Positions 1 to 10,773 of a DNA stretch of 64,000 bases are shown here, piece by piece. Within the stretch, counting starts at the first letter, position 1; every line of letters begins with the position of its first letter. Position numbers and translations under genes: made by a program. A model generated the notes under the pieces. The model was given only the letters and a program-made list of their open reading frames with translations, made no database searches and was not told the DNA's origin. The stretch is from Armigeres subalbatus (lineage: Eukaryota; Arthropoda; Insecta; Diptera; Culicidae), in the NCBI RefSeq assembly GCF_024139115.2, contig NC_085140.1:434061240-434125239 (forward strand), given 5' to 3'.

Positions 1-42
1 TCACTATTCGTAAGTGTGTGACCCAGCCCATGTGTTGCGTTT

Positions 43-1360
43 GGCGTAAATTGTGAACTTTTTTTACCGCTTCAGGGTGTTATTTTTTGGCATCGGTATC
101 TTCGGGAATAAATTTCATAAAAATATGGCGCATCGAATGACGAAAAGTTGAGTGTAACTAATCGTAACTAATCGATTACTCTTTATTCTTGTCGATTATT
201 GAATCGATTCATCGCTGGGTAGTAATCGTTTTAAAATTAATCGGTTATCACAACGATTAATCGATTAATCGGAGTAATCGATTAATTAACGACATAACGC
301 TACGCGAGAGAATGAATGAGTTGACATATTTACATTATACACTTAGCAATGAATCACAAGCAGTTGCTGGTTTTCTACCTGCCATTCTGGCGCTATCATA
401 TATTCTTGGATTAATCAATTAATCGTTGAGCTAATCGATTTATTTTGAATCGATTACTTCCCAATGATTCATCGATTAAATAATTGACAAGAGTCGAGAG
501 TAATCGATAAGTTACTAATCGATTAATCGGGAATCTACGACATCTCTAAGATGTCGCAAATTAATCGATTACTTCATCGTTGTGATAATCGATTAATTTT
601 AAACGATTACTATCAGCGATGAATCAGTTCAATAATCGGCAAGAATAAAGAATAATCGATTAGGTAGTTACTAATCGATTTTCGATTTCCATCTACTATA
701 GCATATGACGTCAGATTTGCATTGTGTAGAAATGCTTGGAGAAGAGAACAGAAAATAACTTCCGCTGCCTTCTTTTGAAACTGACATTCACAGCGTGGTA
801 TGCAGTGTGGAAATTTCAATTATTATATAAATATCAGTTGAAAACATCGATTTATGAAAATTAAAATCTTGTTTTGGATACACGCGGAGACAGACATAAT
901 TGACATATGAACAACACGCCTGATATTTTTAAAATCATAATGGGGTTTCTTGCCTAATTGCCCCTCTGTTGCATATGAGTCTTCAAACCTGGTATTTTCC
1001 ATAAGTAGTCTATTTGATTATCATATATACATTTTGTGAACATTGTATTGACTTGAAACTGTTAGTTTTCGAAAATATCCTCAAATATTGTTTTTTGAGT
1101 CTGTCATAAACACCCACATTTCAAAAACGATTATAGATGGACCTCGTGTCTTCAGCAATAAAATTCATAATAAATTACACTACAACTTTGCCAAAGACGC
1201 ATATTTAAAATCGTGTATTAAAAAGTCACATTTGCAGCGCCACTTGTGGCAAAGTGGATCTACAACTTTTCGTCATTCGATGCGCCATATTTTTGTAAAT
1301 GTTATTCGAAGATACCGATGCCAAAATAAACCTAAAGCGGTAAAAAGTTCTGATTCGCCA
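43..1360. repeat. Outer inverted repeat pair (arms 43-150 and 1263-1360)
   Basis: The segment 43-150, reverse-complemented, matches 1263-1360 with scattered substitutions and small indels; both arms contain a run reading like ACTTTTCGTCATTCGATGCG when oriented alike. The enclosed 1.1 kb holds the ATCGATTA foldback plus unremarkable AT-rich DNA at 681-1262. The pair could be the ends of one old DNA element or two copies of a short repeat in opposite orientation; I saw no target duplication. Confidence 0.6.
164..680. mobile_element. Foldback (MITE-like) element with ATCGATTA phrases
   Basis: Arms 164-295 and 551-680 are inverted copies of each other over about 130 bp. Both contain TCTTTATTCTTG(T/C)CGATTATTGAA, ATCGTTT-AAAATTAATCG and a terminal GACAT. 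The octamer ATCGATTA or close variants recurs many times in arms and centre. The element has no coding capacity, so it would depend on a transposase supplied elsewhere. Family not identified. Confidence 0.65.
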
Positions 1361-1490
1361 ATCTGTAGCCCACTTCCGATCCAAATTTCTGTTGCTATCG
1401 GCCTCTGGTGACAACGACGTGGAGCTCGTTGTTGAGTCAGTTATGAGACCACAGAGCCCAGAATTATATAGCGCAGGCATCTGTTAATGA

Positions 1491-1772
1491 GGGGCCCTCC
1501 AACCGTGCAGTTAGACGCGCGCTACAAAGCAAGAACCGTACACTAGGTGGTGGGTTCGATTCCGTGCCGTCTAGCGCAATTTCGGATTGGAAATTGTCTC
1601 GACTTCCATGGCATAAAAGTATCATCGTTAGCCTCTGCCAGTATACGAATGCAAAATGGTACAGCTTAGAAACCTCGCAGTTACTATACCGTGCGAGTGA
1701 GAACACTAAGCTGAGGCGGCTCTGTCCAGTGTGGGGATGTAATGCCAATAGAAGAAGAAGAAGAGAAGAGAG
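1491..1772 (+). mobile_element. tRNA-derived SINE (Feilai-like) with target-site duplication
   Basis: A tRNA-like head carries a plausible A box near 1505-1520 (GCAGTTAGACGCGCG) and a textbook B box near 1553-1563 (GGTTCGATTCC), the internal RNA polymerase III promoter. A tRNA-unrelated body follows and the 3' end is an (AAG)n tail after GGATGTAATGCCAATAG. It is flanked by TCTGTTAATGA (1480-1490) and TCTGTAATGA (1773-1782), a near-perfect target duplication expected of LINE-mediated insertion. Triplet tails are a property I associate with Aedes Feilai SINEs; the family name is inference. A relative of the 3' half lies on minus at 51701-51865. Confidence 0.75.
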
Positions 1773-1789
1773 TCTGTAATGAACACCTG

Positions 1790-4060
1790 CTGCCGTTGAA
1801 TGTTCTCTCGATACACATGTTTCGCTAGCGTATACAGCGCAGATTTCACTTAGAGTTGAAATTCGTATTTCGGTGCGTTCACTTATCTGCTTCTGTTTGA
1901 TAGTTTCTTAAATCAGCAGGTCGTTGAGAACCGTGTACCGTCATCATCAATTTGAAGTCGTTTAGGTGCTCCATCGTTATAGGCTGCCATACAGCCCGCG
2001 GTTTGTTCACGGTCGTCAATGAATCGACTACGATGGGAACACTAACGGTGATAGAATACATCTAACCTCAGCTACGACCCGAATAGGGTCGGACAGAGCC
2101 ATTGTGAACTCTACGAAAGGCCTCGTACTGTGCTTCGATGGGCGATGATGTCTCAAGAACCCCTTGCTCTCAGGGCGCCCATATTCTCGTGATTGAGACG
2201 GTCAACGTAGTCAATGAATACTAAGTAAAGGAACTCTTGGAATTCTTGACCTGCTCCAGAATGATGCGGGCGTGACAATATGGTCCATACAGATCTTCAC
2301 GGAATCCGGCCTCTGCCGGAGAGTCGCATCGATCTTTTCTGAATCGGCTAGATATTGAATAGAACTTTGAGAATGGTACACGCAACATAATGCCTCGCCA
2401 GTTATCGCATCAGTCAGGTCACCCTGGGACCTTCACTAAGATGCCTTGCATCCAGTCGACCAGGAAAGTTGCGGTATCCCAGATATTACAAAATAAACGA
2501 TGCAGTAGTTGAGCGGATGTCATGGGTCAACTTTGAGCATCTCGAGCTGATGTCAGTCGACCCTGGGGCTTTATTCGATTTCATGCTTTGGATGGCTGTT
2601 TGAATCTCTAGCAGTGATGGGCTTCGGTGATTGATGCGTGTTATATGTCGGATCCTAGGTGATCATGCCGAGGTGGTGATGGCCTGGCTGACCTGAAAAA
2701 GTTGTTGAAGTGCTCGAACCAGCGTTCAGCTGATCAGTGGGTCAGTCATAACTGATCATTCGCGTCTTTCGCAGGGATCGTTGCATTCATCTTCGCCAGC
2801 TAAGCGTCGTGAGATATCGTAGAGGCGAATGTCCCCGGTTGCGGCCTCTTTTGTTCTCCTTCGTCGGCCAGAGAGTCTGCCCACGCTCCTTGTCCTCGAC
2901 ATGAGAGCGTTTTACTTCCTTCTCAAAGGCCGAGTATCGTTGATGGGCTAAAACTTTGGTTCCTCTGGTTTGATCGCCTCTATCGCGGCTGGCTTCTCTT
3001 CGCTCGATCTTCTTCCTCCAGGTCTCATCGGCGATCATTGTTTCTCTGGGTGCGCAGTTCGCAGATTATTCTCGCTAGGCGATGAAGGCATTCTTGATGG
3101 CGGTCCATTGTGTCTTCCGCTGCCCCGGAATATCTGCAGCACGCGTCTCCAGTTCTTCAACGAAGACCGTTTCACCGTGGCAACTTCCAGTCTGCGTGTG
3201 TTGAACCGTCGTTTATTCGTACATCAAAGAGGCTCCGTTTCCACATTCGGCGTAAGATGTGGTCGATTTGATTTTCTGTAAAGCCGTCACGGGAGACTGA
3301 CTTGTGAACCGATCGATGAGGGAAGAGCGATCCCCGATCACCATGTCGTTATTACCACAAAATTCTGCGAACAGCTCCCGTTTTCGCTCATTTATCGAGA
3401 CCATGGCGTCCGTAATGCGCTCATGGTTCGGTTGTCATTCGATCTTCACATTGAAGACGCCAAACAGATCTTGATATCACCTTCGAATTCTATCTACGAC
3501 GGCATTGAGTTGACTGTAGAAGTTCTCTTTGTCTACCCAGATCAGCAGCATTGGTTGGCTAACATTGGATATAGTAAGTTTTCGGACCCGTGTTCTGGCA
3601 ACGATTATCCTTTCATATAGGTTCCCACTTCTGAAAGCGCAGAGTGTGCCTGAGCGCTAGTGGAAACCAACTCTGCGATGCCAGGAAGCGTGTTCACCTC
3701 GTAAACAGAGATATAGAGAACTTGTCCGACGGCGTTCTGTGTTCTCCAAGATTTAAGCCAACGGACTTCCTCAGTCCAGGATCTCAAGCTTCATGCGGCG
3801 TGCCTGTTGGAAGTTGTGCCAATTTACCCTGCTGGGCTAGGGTTAAAACGTTCCATCTGTTCCCTATTCATGTCGTTGTATCGCGCTAAGGGCTGAAGCA
3901 GAATGGATACGTTTGCTGAAGTTTTGACAGTTTTGCCATGGGAAAACTGTCAAACCACCTGCTAAACATATCCATTCTGCTCCATTGAAGTCGTCGCCGT
4001 AAATCAGTCCTATTCTTTCGTTATCGGATTCTCGAACAAATTGATGTTTCGGGAACATTA
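1790..4060 (-). pseudogene. Degraded non-LTR retrotransposon ORF2 (endonuclease + reverse transcriptase), RTE/JAM1-like
   Basis: Read on minus from ~4060 down. An endonuclease C-terminal part at ~3213-3500 gives the order GDI.ICL..., NERKRELFAEFCGNNDMV, then Q-DH-like text. A linker follows at ~2790-3040 (AFEKEVKRS). RT motifs at ~2150-2480 are split over frames: DWMQGILVKVPG, CDNWRGI, AGFRED, EFLYLVFIDYVDRLNHENMGAL. A trace of the palm region lies at ~1900-2060 (EHLNDF). Every domain is broken by frameshifts and stops, and the YADD core is lost. The SINE at 1491-1772 lies just beyond its 3' side. The fragment is an old copy, and clade assignment is by general resemblance only. Confidence 0.7.
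3898..3980. mobile_element. Small palindromic MITE (83 bp)
   Basis: Left arm GCAGAATGGATACGTTTG... and right arm ...CATATCCATTCTGC form an imperfect hairpin with TTTGACAGTTTT-type inner stems around ATGGG. It interrupts the LINE frame around the GDDFN-like text, so it is younger than that LINE. Confidence 0.65.
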
Positions 4061-4725
4061 GTTATTGCCCAAGGTTCCTATCCACCGGGATGGGCACCAT
4101 CTTAGGTATAGCTTCAGGGAACAGCATTTCTTACTCAGCCGTTGGATGCCAGAACAGGCCTGTTGGAGCCGCACCTTCTTGGTGAACAGACGCTCGATCG
4201 TCGGGTCAAATTTGTTTAAGTCACATCACACCAGGACTAGGCTAGTGCCTGAGCGGCACATGGTCGCTTTGATAGGGCCTGCTTGGGGACACATGCAGCT
4301 TTTTATAGAAGTTCAACAGAGCCCACTATCGAACCCAACCACATCCTAAGCATCCTTTTTTTAGAAATTAAAGTATCTAAAGTAGCCCCCGGAGTCAAAA
4401 GAAGTCCCGCACGACAGTATCTTTACTAATTTATAATTTTTACATCATTTGGGACAAACCGGGAACTAATTTTGGCATACTCTTAAAGAAATTCAACAAA
4501 ATTTATCTTAAAATTGAAGTCCTGGGTTCATACAAACATGTGCAGTGTTTGTCATTGATCTTAAACTTCATACTAAAAAAGTGAGAGCGCAGATGAGGTT
4601 GCAAAAAGGAATTTTTTAGGTAATTGAATGTGCCACACAATAGATGTGAATAAAAAAGTCTATGATTGTGATCCATTCTGTATCAAAAGAAGGATGATCT
4701 AACGAATTAGCAATGTAACTTCTAG
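4061..4725. other. No recognisable feature
   Basis: Moderately AT-rich DNA between the LINE relic and the gap. Short open frames here (for example 4065-4349 plus) have no family resemblance I can see. Confidence 0.5.
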
Positions 4726-4750
4726 NNNNNNNNNNNNNNNNNNNNNNNNN
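4726..4750. other. Assembly gap (25 N)
   Basis: Run of N directly before the tandem array; satellite arrays commonly break assemblies, so array length is uncertain. Confidence 0.99.
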
Positions 4751-6665
4751 GAAGAGACCCATATGGGCGCCGGCAATGGAAGTCTGTACTCTCGGATGCA
4801 ACATGATTGCTTTGGGGGTTGATAGTAACTATCATCGCTCAACTGCGACTCGTGGGGCGCGGCAGTGCGAAGCCGTACTTGCGGATGCACAACATGTTAG
4901 CTTTGGGGAGTTGATAGTAACTATCAGCGCTCAACTGCGACCCATGGGGGCGCCGGCAGTGGAAGCGTACTGCGGATGCACAACATGTTAGCTTTGGGGA
5001 GTTGATAGTAACTATCAGCGCTCAACTCGCGACTCATGGGGCGCCGGCAGTGCGAAGCCGTACTGCGATGCAAACATGTTATTTGGGGAGTTGATAGTAA
5101 CTATCAGCGCTCAACTGCGACTCATGGGGGCGCCGGTGCGAAGCCGTTGGATGCACAACATGTTAGCTTGGGGAGTTGATAGTAACTATCAGCGCTCAAC
5201 TGCGACTCATGGGGCCGGCAGGGAAGTCGTACTCACGGATGCACAACATCGCGGATTTAAAACCGATTGGTTTACTGTTTTTGTACACAGCTGATAGTAA
5301 TCATTATACTGAGACCCATATATGCGAATATGAGTTTGAATGAGCTAAAATAGACACCACAAATTTTTGTAGGGAAAGCTTAGATGTCGACAAGCGTGAC
5401 TAAACAGGACGGCAGGGCTGTATGACCCAAGTATCCCAAAATAAAATATGTTTCAGGGGATGTTGAATGCGATTTTAGGTGAACAAAGAATATTTCAATG
5501 CAGAATCAAGACCCATATATGCCGGAATGCGAAGCCGTACCTCGGATGCACAATATGATAGCTTTGGGGAGTTGATAGTAACTATCATCGCTCAACTGCG
5601 ACTCGTGGGCGCTGGCAGTGAAGCCGTACTTGCGGATGCACAACATGTTAGCTTTGGGGGAGTTGATAGTAACTTCAGCGCTCAACTGCGACTCATGGGG
5701 CGCGGCAGTGCGAAGCCTGTACTGCGGATGCACAATGTTAGCTTTGGGGAGTTGATAGTAACTATCAGCGCTCAACTGCGACTCATGAGGGGCGCGGCAG
5801 TGCGAAGTGCATCACGGATGCACAACATCGCGATTTAAACCGATTGGTTTACTATTTTTGTACACACAGGATAGTAACTATCATACTGAGACCATATATG
5901 CGAATATGAGTTTGAATGAGCCAAAATAGACCAACACAAATTTTTGCTTTAGGGAAAGCTTCAGATGTCGACTAAGCGTGACTAAACAGGACGGCAGGGG
6001 TGTATGACCCAAGTATCCCAAAATAAAATATGTTTTCAGGGGATGTTGGAATGCGATTTAGTGAACAATAGAATACTTTCAATGCAGAATCAAGACCCAT
6101 ATGGGCGCCGGCAATGCGAAGGTACTCGGATGCCAACATGATTGCTTGGGGAGTTGATAGTAACTATCATCGCTCAACTGCGAGCTCGTGGGGCGTGCGG
6201 AAGGTACATGCAGGATGCACAACATGTTGCTTTGGGGAGTTGATAGTAACATCAGCGCTCAACTGCGACTCATGGGGGGCGCGGCAGTGCGAAGCCGTAC
6301 TCGCGGATGCACAACATGTTAGTTTGGGAGTTGATAGTACTCATCAGCGCTCAACTGTGACTCATGGGGCGCGGCAGTGCGAAGCGTACTCGATGATGTT
6401 AGCTTTGGGGAGTTGATAGTAACTATCAGCGCTCAACTGCGACTCATGGGGGCGCGGCAGTGCGAAGCGTACTACGGATGCACAACATCGCGGATTTAAA
6501 ACCGATTGGTTTCATTATTTTGTACACACAGTTGATAGTAACTATCATACTGAGACCTATATGCGAATATGAGTTTGAATGAGCTAAAATAGACCAAACA
6601 AATTTTGCTTTAGGGAAAGCTTCTTAGATGTCGACTAAGCGTGACTAAACAGGACGGCAGGGCTG
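4751..6665 (+). repeat. Higher-order satellite: ~90-bp monomers in three blocks
   Basis: The anchor GTTGATAGTAACTATC begins at 4818, 4910, 5001, 5090, 5175, then 5571, 5662, 5751, then 6152, 6238, 6330, 6412. Monomers are therefore ~85-92 bp in blocks of 5, 3 and 4. Blocks are separated by a ~300-bp divider (5235-5515, 5825-6105, 6485-6665) that starts near CGCGATTTAAACCGATTGG and includes GTCGAC and GGACGGCAGGG. Each monomer carries the 13-nt perfect palindrome GATAGTAACTATC. Single-base indels in homopolymers between copies are frequent. Frames through the array are by-products of the repeat. Confidence 0.9.
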
Positions 6666-6699
6666 CTTGGTACCTTGAAACTTTTGCATTGATTGAGGT

Positions 6700-7360
6700 A
6701 CCCCTCTCGAAATAAGGCTTCTAATCCTTTGAAAGAATAATTAGCCCTTAGAAAGGGCTTCTGCTTTTGAACCTTTTGAAGTAGACTTGCCTCTTCGTTA
6801 GAGGCTTCTTGAGCTCTTGTAGAGAGGCCTGAGCTCTTGAAGGCGGTTTTGAGCCACTAAAAGGAGGCCTTTTCGCAGCTTCCATCGACGCTTCCAAGCC
6901 TCTGAAAGAAGGTTTGAACCACTTGAAAGTAGACTTCAAGCCAATTGAAAGAAGGATCTTGAGCCACTCTGAATGGGGGGTTTGGCCTTTTGAAAGAAGG
7001 CTTCTGAGCTCTCGATAGAGCTCTGAGCTCTTTTGAAGGAGGAGGCTTCTGAGCTCTTGAAAGGACGCTTCCGAGCCTCTTAGAAGGAGGCATTTGAGTC
7101 TTTGAAAGGATGCTTAAGTCTCTTGAAATGTGGCTTCCTACCCTTCTTGAAAAAGCTTCTGAGCCTCTTGGAAGGAGGCTTTGAGCTTATTGAAAGGAAG
7201 ATTTTGAGCCTGAAGGAGGTTTTTGAGCCTTTGAAAGGATCTTGAAAGGAGTCTTCTGAGCTCTTGATAGGAGCTCTTGAAGGAGGCTTTTGAGCTCTTT
7301 GAAAAGAGCATCTTGAAAGAATATTGAAAGAAGGCTTCGAGCCTCTTGAAAGCCCAAGTA
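6700..7360 (+). repeat. GAGGCTT...GAGCCTCTTGAAA minisatellite
   Basis: Degenerate ~22-24-bp units of the form GGAGGCTTCTGAGCCTCTTG-AAA. Each unit is itself a small inverted repeat (GAGGCT/AGCCTC). Minus-strand frames such as 6748-6939 and 7080-7364 translate the unit into Ser/Phe/Lys-rich text and are not genes. Related arrays occur at 15712-15790 and 16140-16520. Confidence 0.85.
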
Positions 7361-7364
7361 GCAC

Positions 7365-8400
7365 ACATTGTTGTAAATAAGTAGCAGTAGTATTAGCGGC
7401 AAATCAAAAAATCAAAGCTGTTGCAACGATGATAGCTCAGTAATGCAAACCAAAAAGCGCAAAAGGTGAGATCTATTGTGACTTATTGCAATCGTCGCAT
7501 AATAGGTCCTTTCGTAATGATGTGTAACCAAAATCACACACACGGTTAGTCGCTAAAACCCATTAATGGAGTACTATGGCAACATTTTCGTCAAAACCGC
7601 CACTACTCATTAAATGAGTAAAACCGGTTTAACTATTAGGTAAATCATGTTTCTGTCAAAAGATGGGTATTATTTTACCCATCGGTCGCAATAAATTTTC
7701 TAGCGAAATGGGTGAATAAATACACTTTTCTGGAGTAAATTGCCGATAATTAATGTCCCAATTATTTTGTGCAGAACTTTTTCCAATAAATAAAAATAAG
7801 GTTTAATACATTTATTCGCCAAATAATCATTATGCACAATTATGCTAAAATCATAATTCTGTATCCAAAAGCTTGATGGCCTCATCCTGATGCATGCTCC
7901 GGATGATTGTGTCAAACAGTCGACCCGATTTTGTGTGTTTTTTTAACTAGACCAGGTTCCAGAATAATTCTACCTGTGATTAAGTGAAATTTCAAAGAAT
8001 TAACCAATTTATTTGATAATTAAGAGACTTACGGTTTTCCATTAGGGTCAGGTAGCATCAGGAAGAAATGTGGAAAAGTAGTTTTTAGGTCTAGAATTCT
8101 ACTAACGTTTACCTTGAAGCAATTTAGAAATAGTAAAGAAATTATATAAATGTAGTCTTTCACTTACGTCTAAGCCGACTCTGTTGCTTCAATTCTCCTT
8201 GCAAAAACGAGATAACAGTTGAAATTTTTACATTATTTTTCCATTAATGGATGAAAACACATTTTTCTCTCCGAACAAATAAAAAACATGGGTATTTTTT
8301 CACCCATTTGTCAGTTTTAAAATTACCCTTTTGAAGACCATGGACCAACAAAATGTATACTTTTTACCCATTAATGGTTTTAGCCTAACTGCAACTGTTG
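7365..8400. repeat. Candidate TIR element (inner ends 7545 and ~8398) with an adjoining AGCACACA repeat
   Basis: GGTTAGTCGCTAAAACCCATTAATGG-like text at 7545-7572 is matched in reverse by CCATTAATGGTTTTAGCCTAAC near 8372-8393. Several ACCCATT/AATGGGT motifs lie inside (7660-7690, 8290-8310). At 7365-7460 the text AGTAGCACACATTGTT...GTTGCAACG resembles the small insert at 41431-41537. No coding capacity is visible. Confidence 0.4.
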
Positions 8401-9919
8401 CTGTGAAACTCTATCATAACTTTAGATTTAGGTTACTTTGTATCATTTCAAATTCAGGATGCTAAACATTGTTTCTCTATCGGAAAGTTATGTTACATAT
8501 TTTGTAGAAGTAAGCCTGAAAGTCATTCGAAATGTTTATAGAATACAAAATATCAGTGCATAATAATCGTTATAATTTTAAAAACATTGAAAACAATGTG
8601 TTGGGTAGATTCATAAATATGACCTAAATTTACATGCCATTGAAAATTTATGGTGAAACTTTATTGTGCATGGTAAAATTACATGATGAATATTTTAAAG
8701 TTTTAGGATAAAATAAATTATAATTATGAAGTTCCATCATTTAAAATTTGTAAGTTTTTTATTGCCAATGAATGCTTTGAAAACTTAAAATTATGACATT
8801 GCAATAATAAATAAAGTTATAGTACTATACAACTTATTAAATAGCAATATTTGAATAATCTATTGATTTCTATTCTGATTATTCAATTATATCGCCATTT
8901 TTGGATATTTCTTACAGACACACCACTCTCAAATGTTTTGATACAATCACCAAAATATTTACACTGAAAATTATGCAACTTAGGTGCAAACATGCAATAC
9001 AACAATTCTGAGTATGATAGATTCAAAACATTACAATTTAAATTTTTTATTGGCGATGAATTTAATAAAATTAGCGATGACCCAAAAATATTACCACATA
9101 AAGTTGGATAAATGTTTCTAGACTACTGGGCAACCCTTGTTTGTGGACAAAACCTTTCTTGCTTGTCCTGATTCTAGGGTTCTTTCTAAAATTACGTAAC
9201 GCTAAATTTGGTGATTTTAGGACCACCCTCCCCTCGTAACACTTTTTGTATGGAAGGCTTAATTTTTTTGTATGAATCGTAACGCTTGGCTGAACGCCCC
9301 TCCCCTTTAGCGTATTCTATGAAGGACCTTACGTTGAGAAATGATGATTGAATTCCAATTTGCATCCCAGCCCTATAAGATAAATAATTTTGATATAACC
9401 TCAGTTAAATTATTGGTCCTGTCTAGCAGTGCTGGCAGAATAATAGAGTTTTGCAATCTTCGAAGGGTTATAACTTTTTTGTGGACATTCCAGCATCGAA
9501 CCTTCTTCAAAAGTTCATCGGCTTCATTTTGGTTATATTTTAACATAATGTGTCACTTGGTTTACAATAAATGAAACCTCTAGAAGTAAAAATGTAAAAA
9601 ATATGATTTCCATACATTCCTATACAACTTTAAACGGAATAACCGCGGGTTTCCAAAAGCGTTCCAATTTCTCAGCAGCTGTTCTAAAACATCAACTGAC
9701 AATAACTCAAAACTGGTATAACCCTCAGTTCTATTTTTCGCAAATTCGAACTACGAATGAATCACGAGATTCAAATATTTTCAATTATTTTGGTATGAAT
9801 TGTTATTTTTCTACGAATCAATCAACTTTGCAATTACGGCGCCTTTTTGGCAGCTACATAATTATTTCATTTAATTGAAAATTTTAAAACATGAATGAAA
9901 CACTGATGGGGAAAGGAGA
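8401..9919. other. AT-rich DNA, no supported feature
   Basis: Very AT-rich. The open frames at 9341-9574 and 9603-9878 have no recognisable motif and look like chance. Confidence 0.5.
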
Positions 9920-10050
9920 CGTCTAAGACGAGTTTAGTACTCCATTTAATTCCACCAATTATTTTGATATCACACAGTTGTGGTCGAAATACGTATCTGG
10001 ATATCAAAATAATTTGTGGAATTAAATGAGTACTAAACTCGTCTTAGACG
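9920..10050. mobile_element. Palindromic MITE with CGTCTAAGACGAG ends
   Basis: The ~52-bp arms are almost perfect inverted copies: CGTCTAAGACGAGTTTAGTA... at 9920 and ...TACTAAACTCGTCTTAGACG ending at 10050. The loop (9972-9999) is a 28-bp sequence found exactly, inverted, at 63576-63603. A transcript would form a long hairpin. A diverged relative lies at 56195-56335. It has no coding capacity. Confidence 0.85.
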
Positions 10051-10773
10051 GTTGAATATATTCTTTTAGAAGAGCTTAAATATTTTTTCTAAAAGTGGGT
10101 GGATAACCAGCAAAACAACACTTCGCAAGTGGTACAGTAGAATCAAACACCTTATCCATTTGCGGAACTGATTTTCTACCCAAACTTAACCAAAATGTCA
10201 AAACGCTTTTTATTATTATTTTGAATTTCGAAATGAACCATGTTTCAATGCCAATTCGCAAAACAAATCAAACATTTTGTTGTCCAAGATTTTTTGGCGC
10301 ACATTGAATTGGTTATAGAAAAGACATTACTTAGTTACTTACTTAGAAATTAGAAAGTTACTTAGAAATAAAATTGAGTAATAAATAATCCCTGGTCTAG
10401 TTAAATTAATTTGAAACTATTACTTGACTTTCATGTCAGTCTGTCACTTATTCATAAAAAGCCTGTTGATTGCAATTGAAGGTATGAAAAGTTACATATG
10501 TTCTACATAATGTTGCGATGCATCCGTAATTTGACAAATGTAATCACAACAAAACTTATTTTCGCCTAAATTTTGCGATGTAACTTGAGTTTTGACAGAT
10601 CCGTTGTTTCACTTGTTCCGTATCTGATCTACGTGTTTTAATTTATTCAGAACGTTCTTGTTGTTTTAATTGTTTTTTCAACTTTTCTGGTGATAAGCGT
10701 CGATCTTTAAAAAATTGTCCGCAATGCCGTACGTATTGTACAAAGCGTAAATCAAGAAAATCGCTGCCTTCAA

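Noticed and set aside
4776..6416. Several 70-119-residue frames with recurrent GELIVTISAQLR-like text
   Set aside because: They are translations of the ~90-bp satellite monomer in different phases; frames stop and restart with repeat indels.
4751..6665. CRISPR-like regular repeats
   Set aside because: The whole ~90-bp unit is repeated with no unique spacers, and the window is eukaryotic.
6748..7402. Minus-strand Ser/Phe/Lys-rich frames
   Set aside because: Product of the GAGGCTT/GAGCCTC minisatellite.
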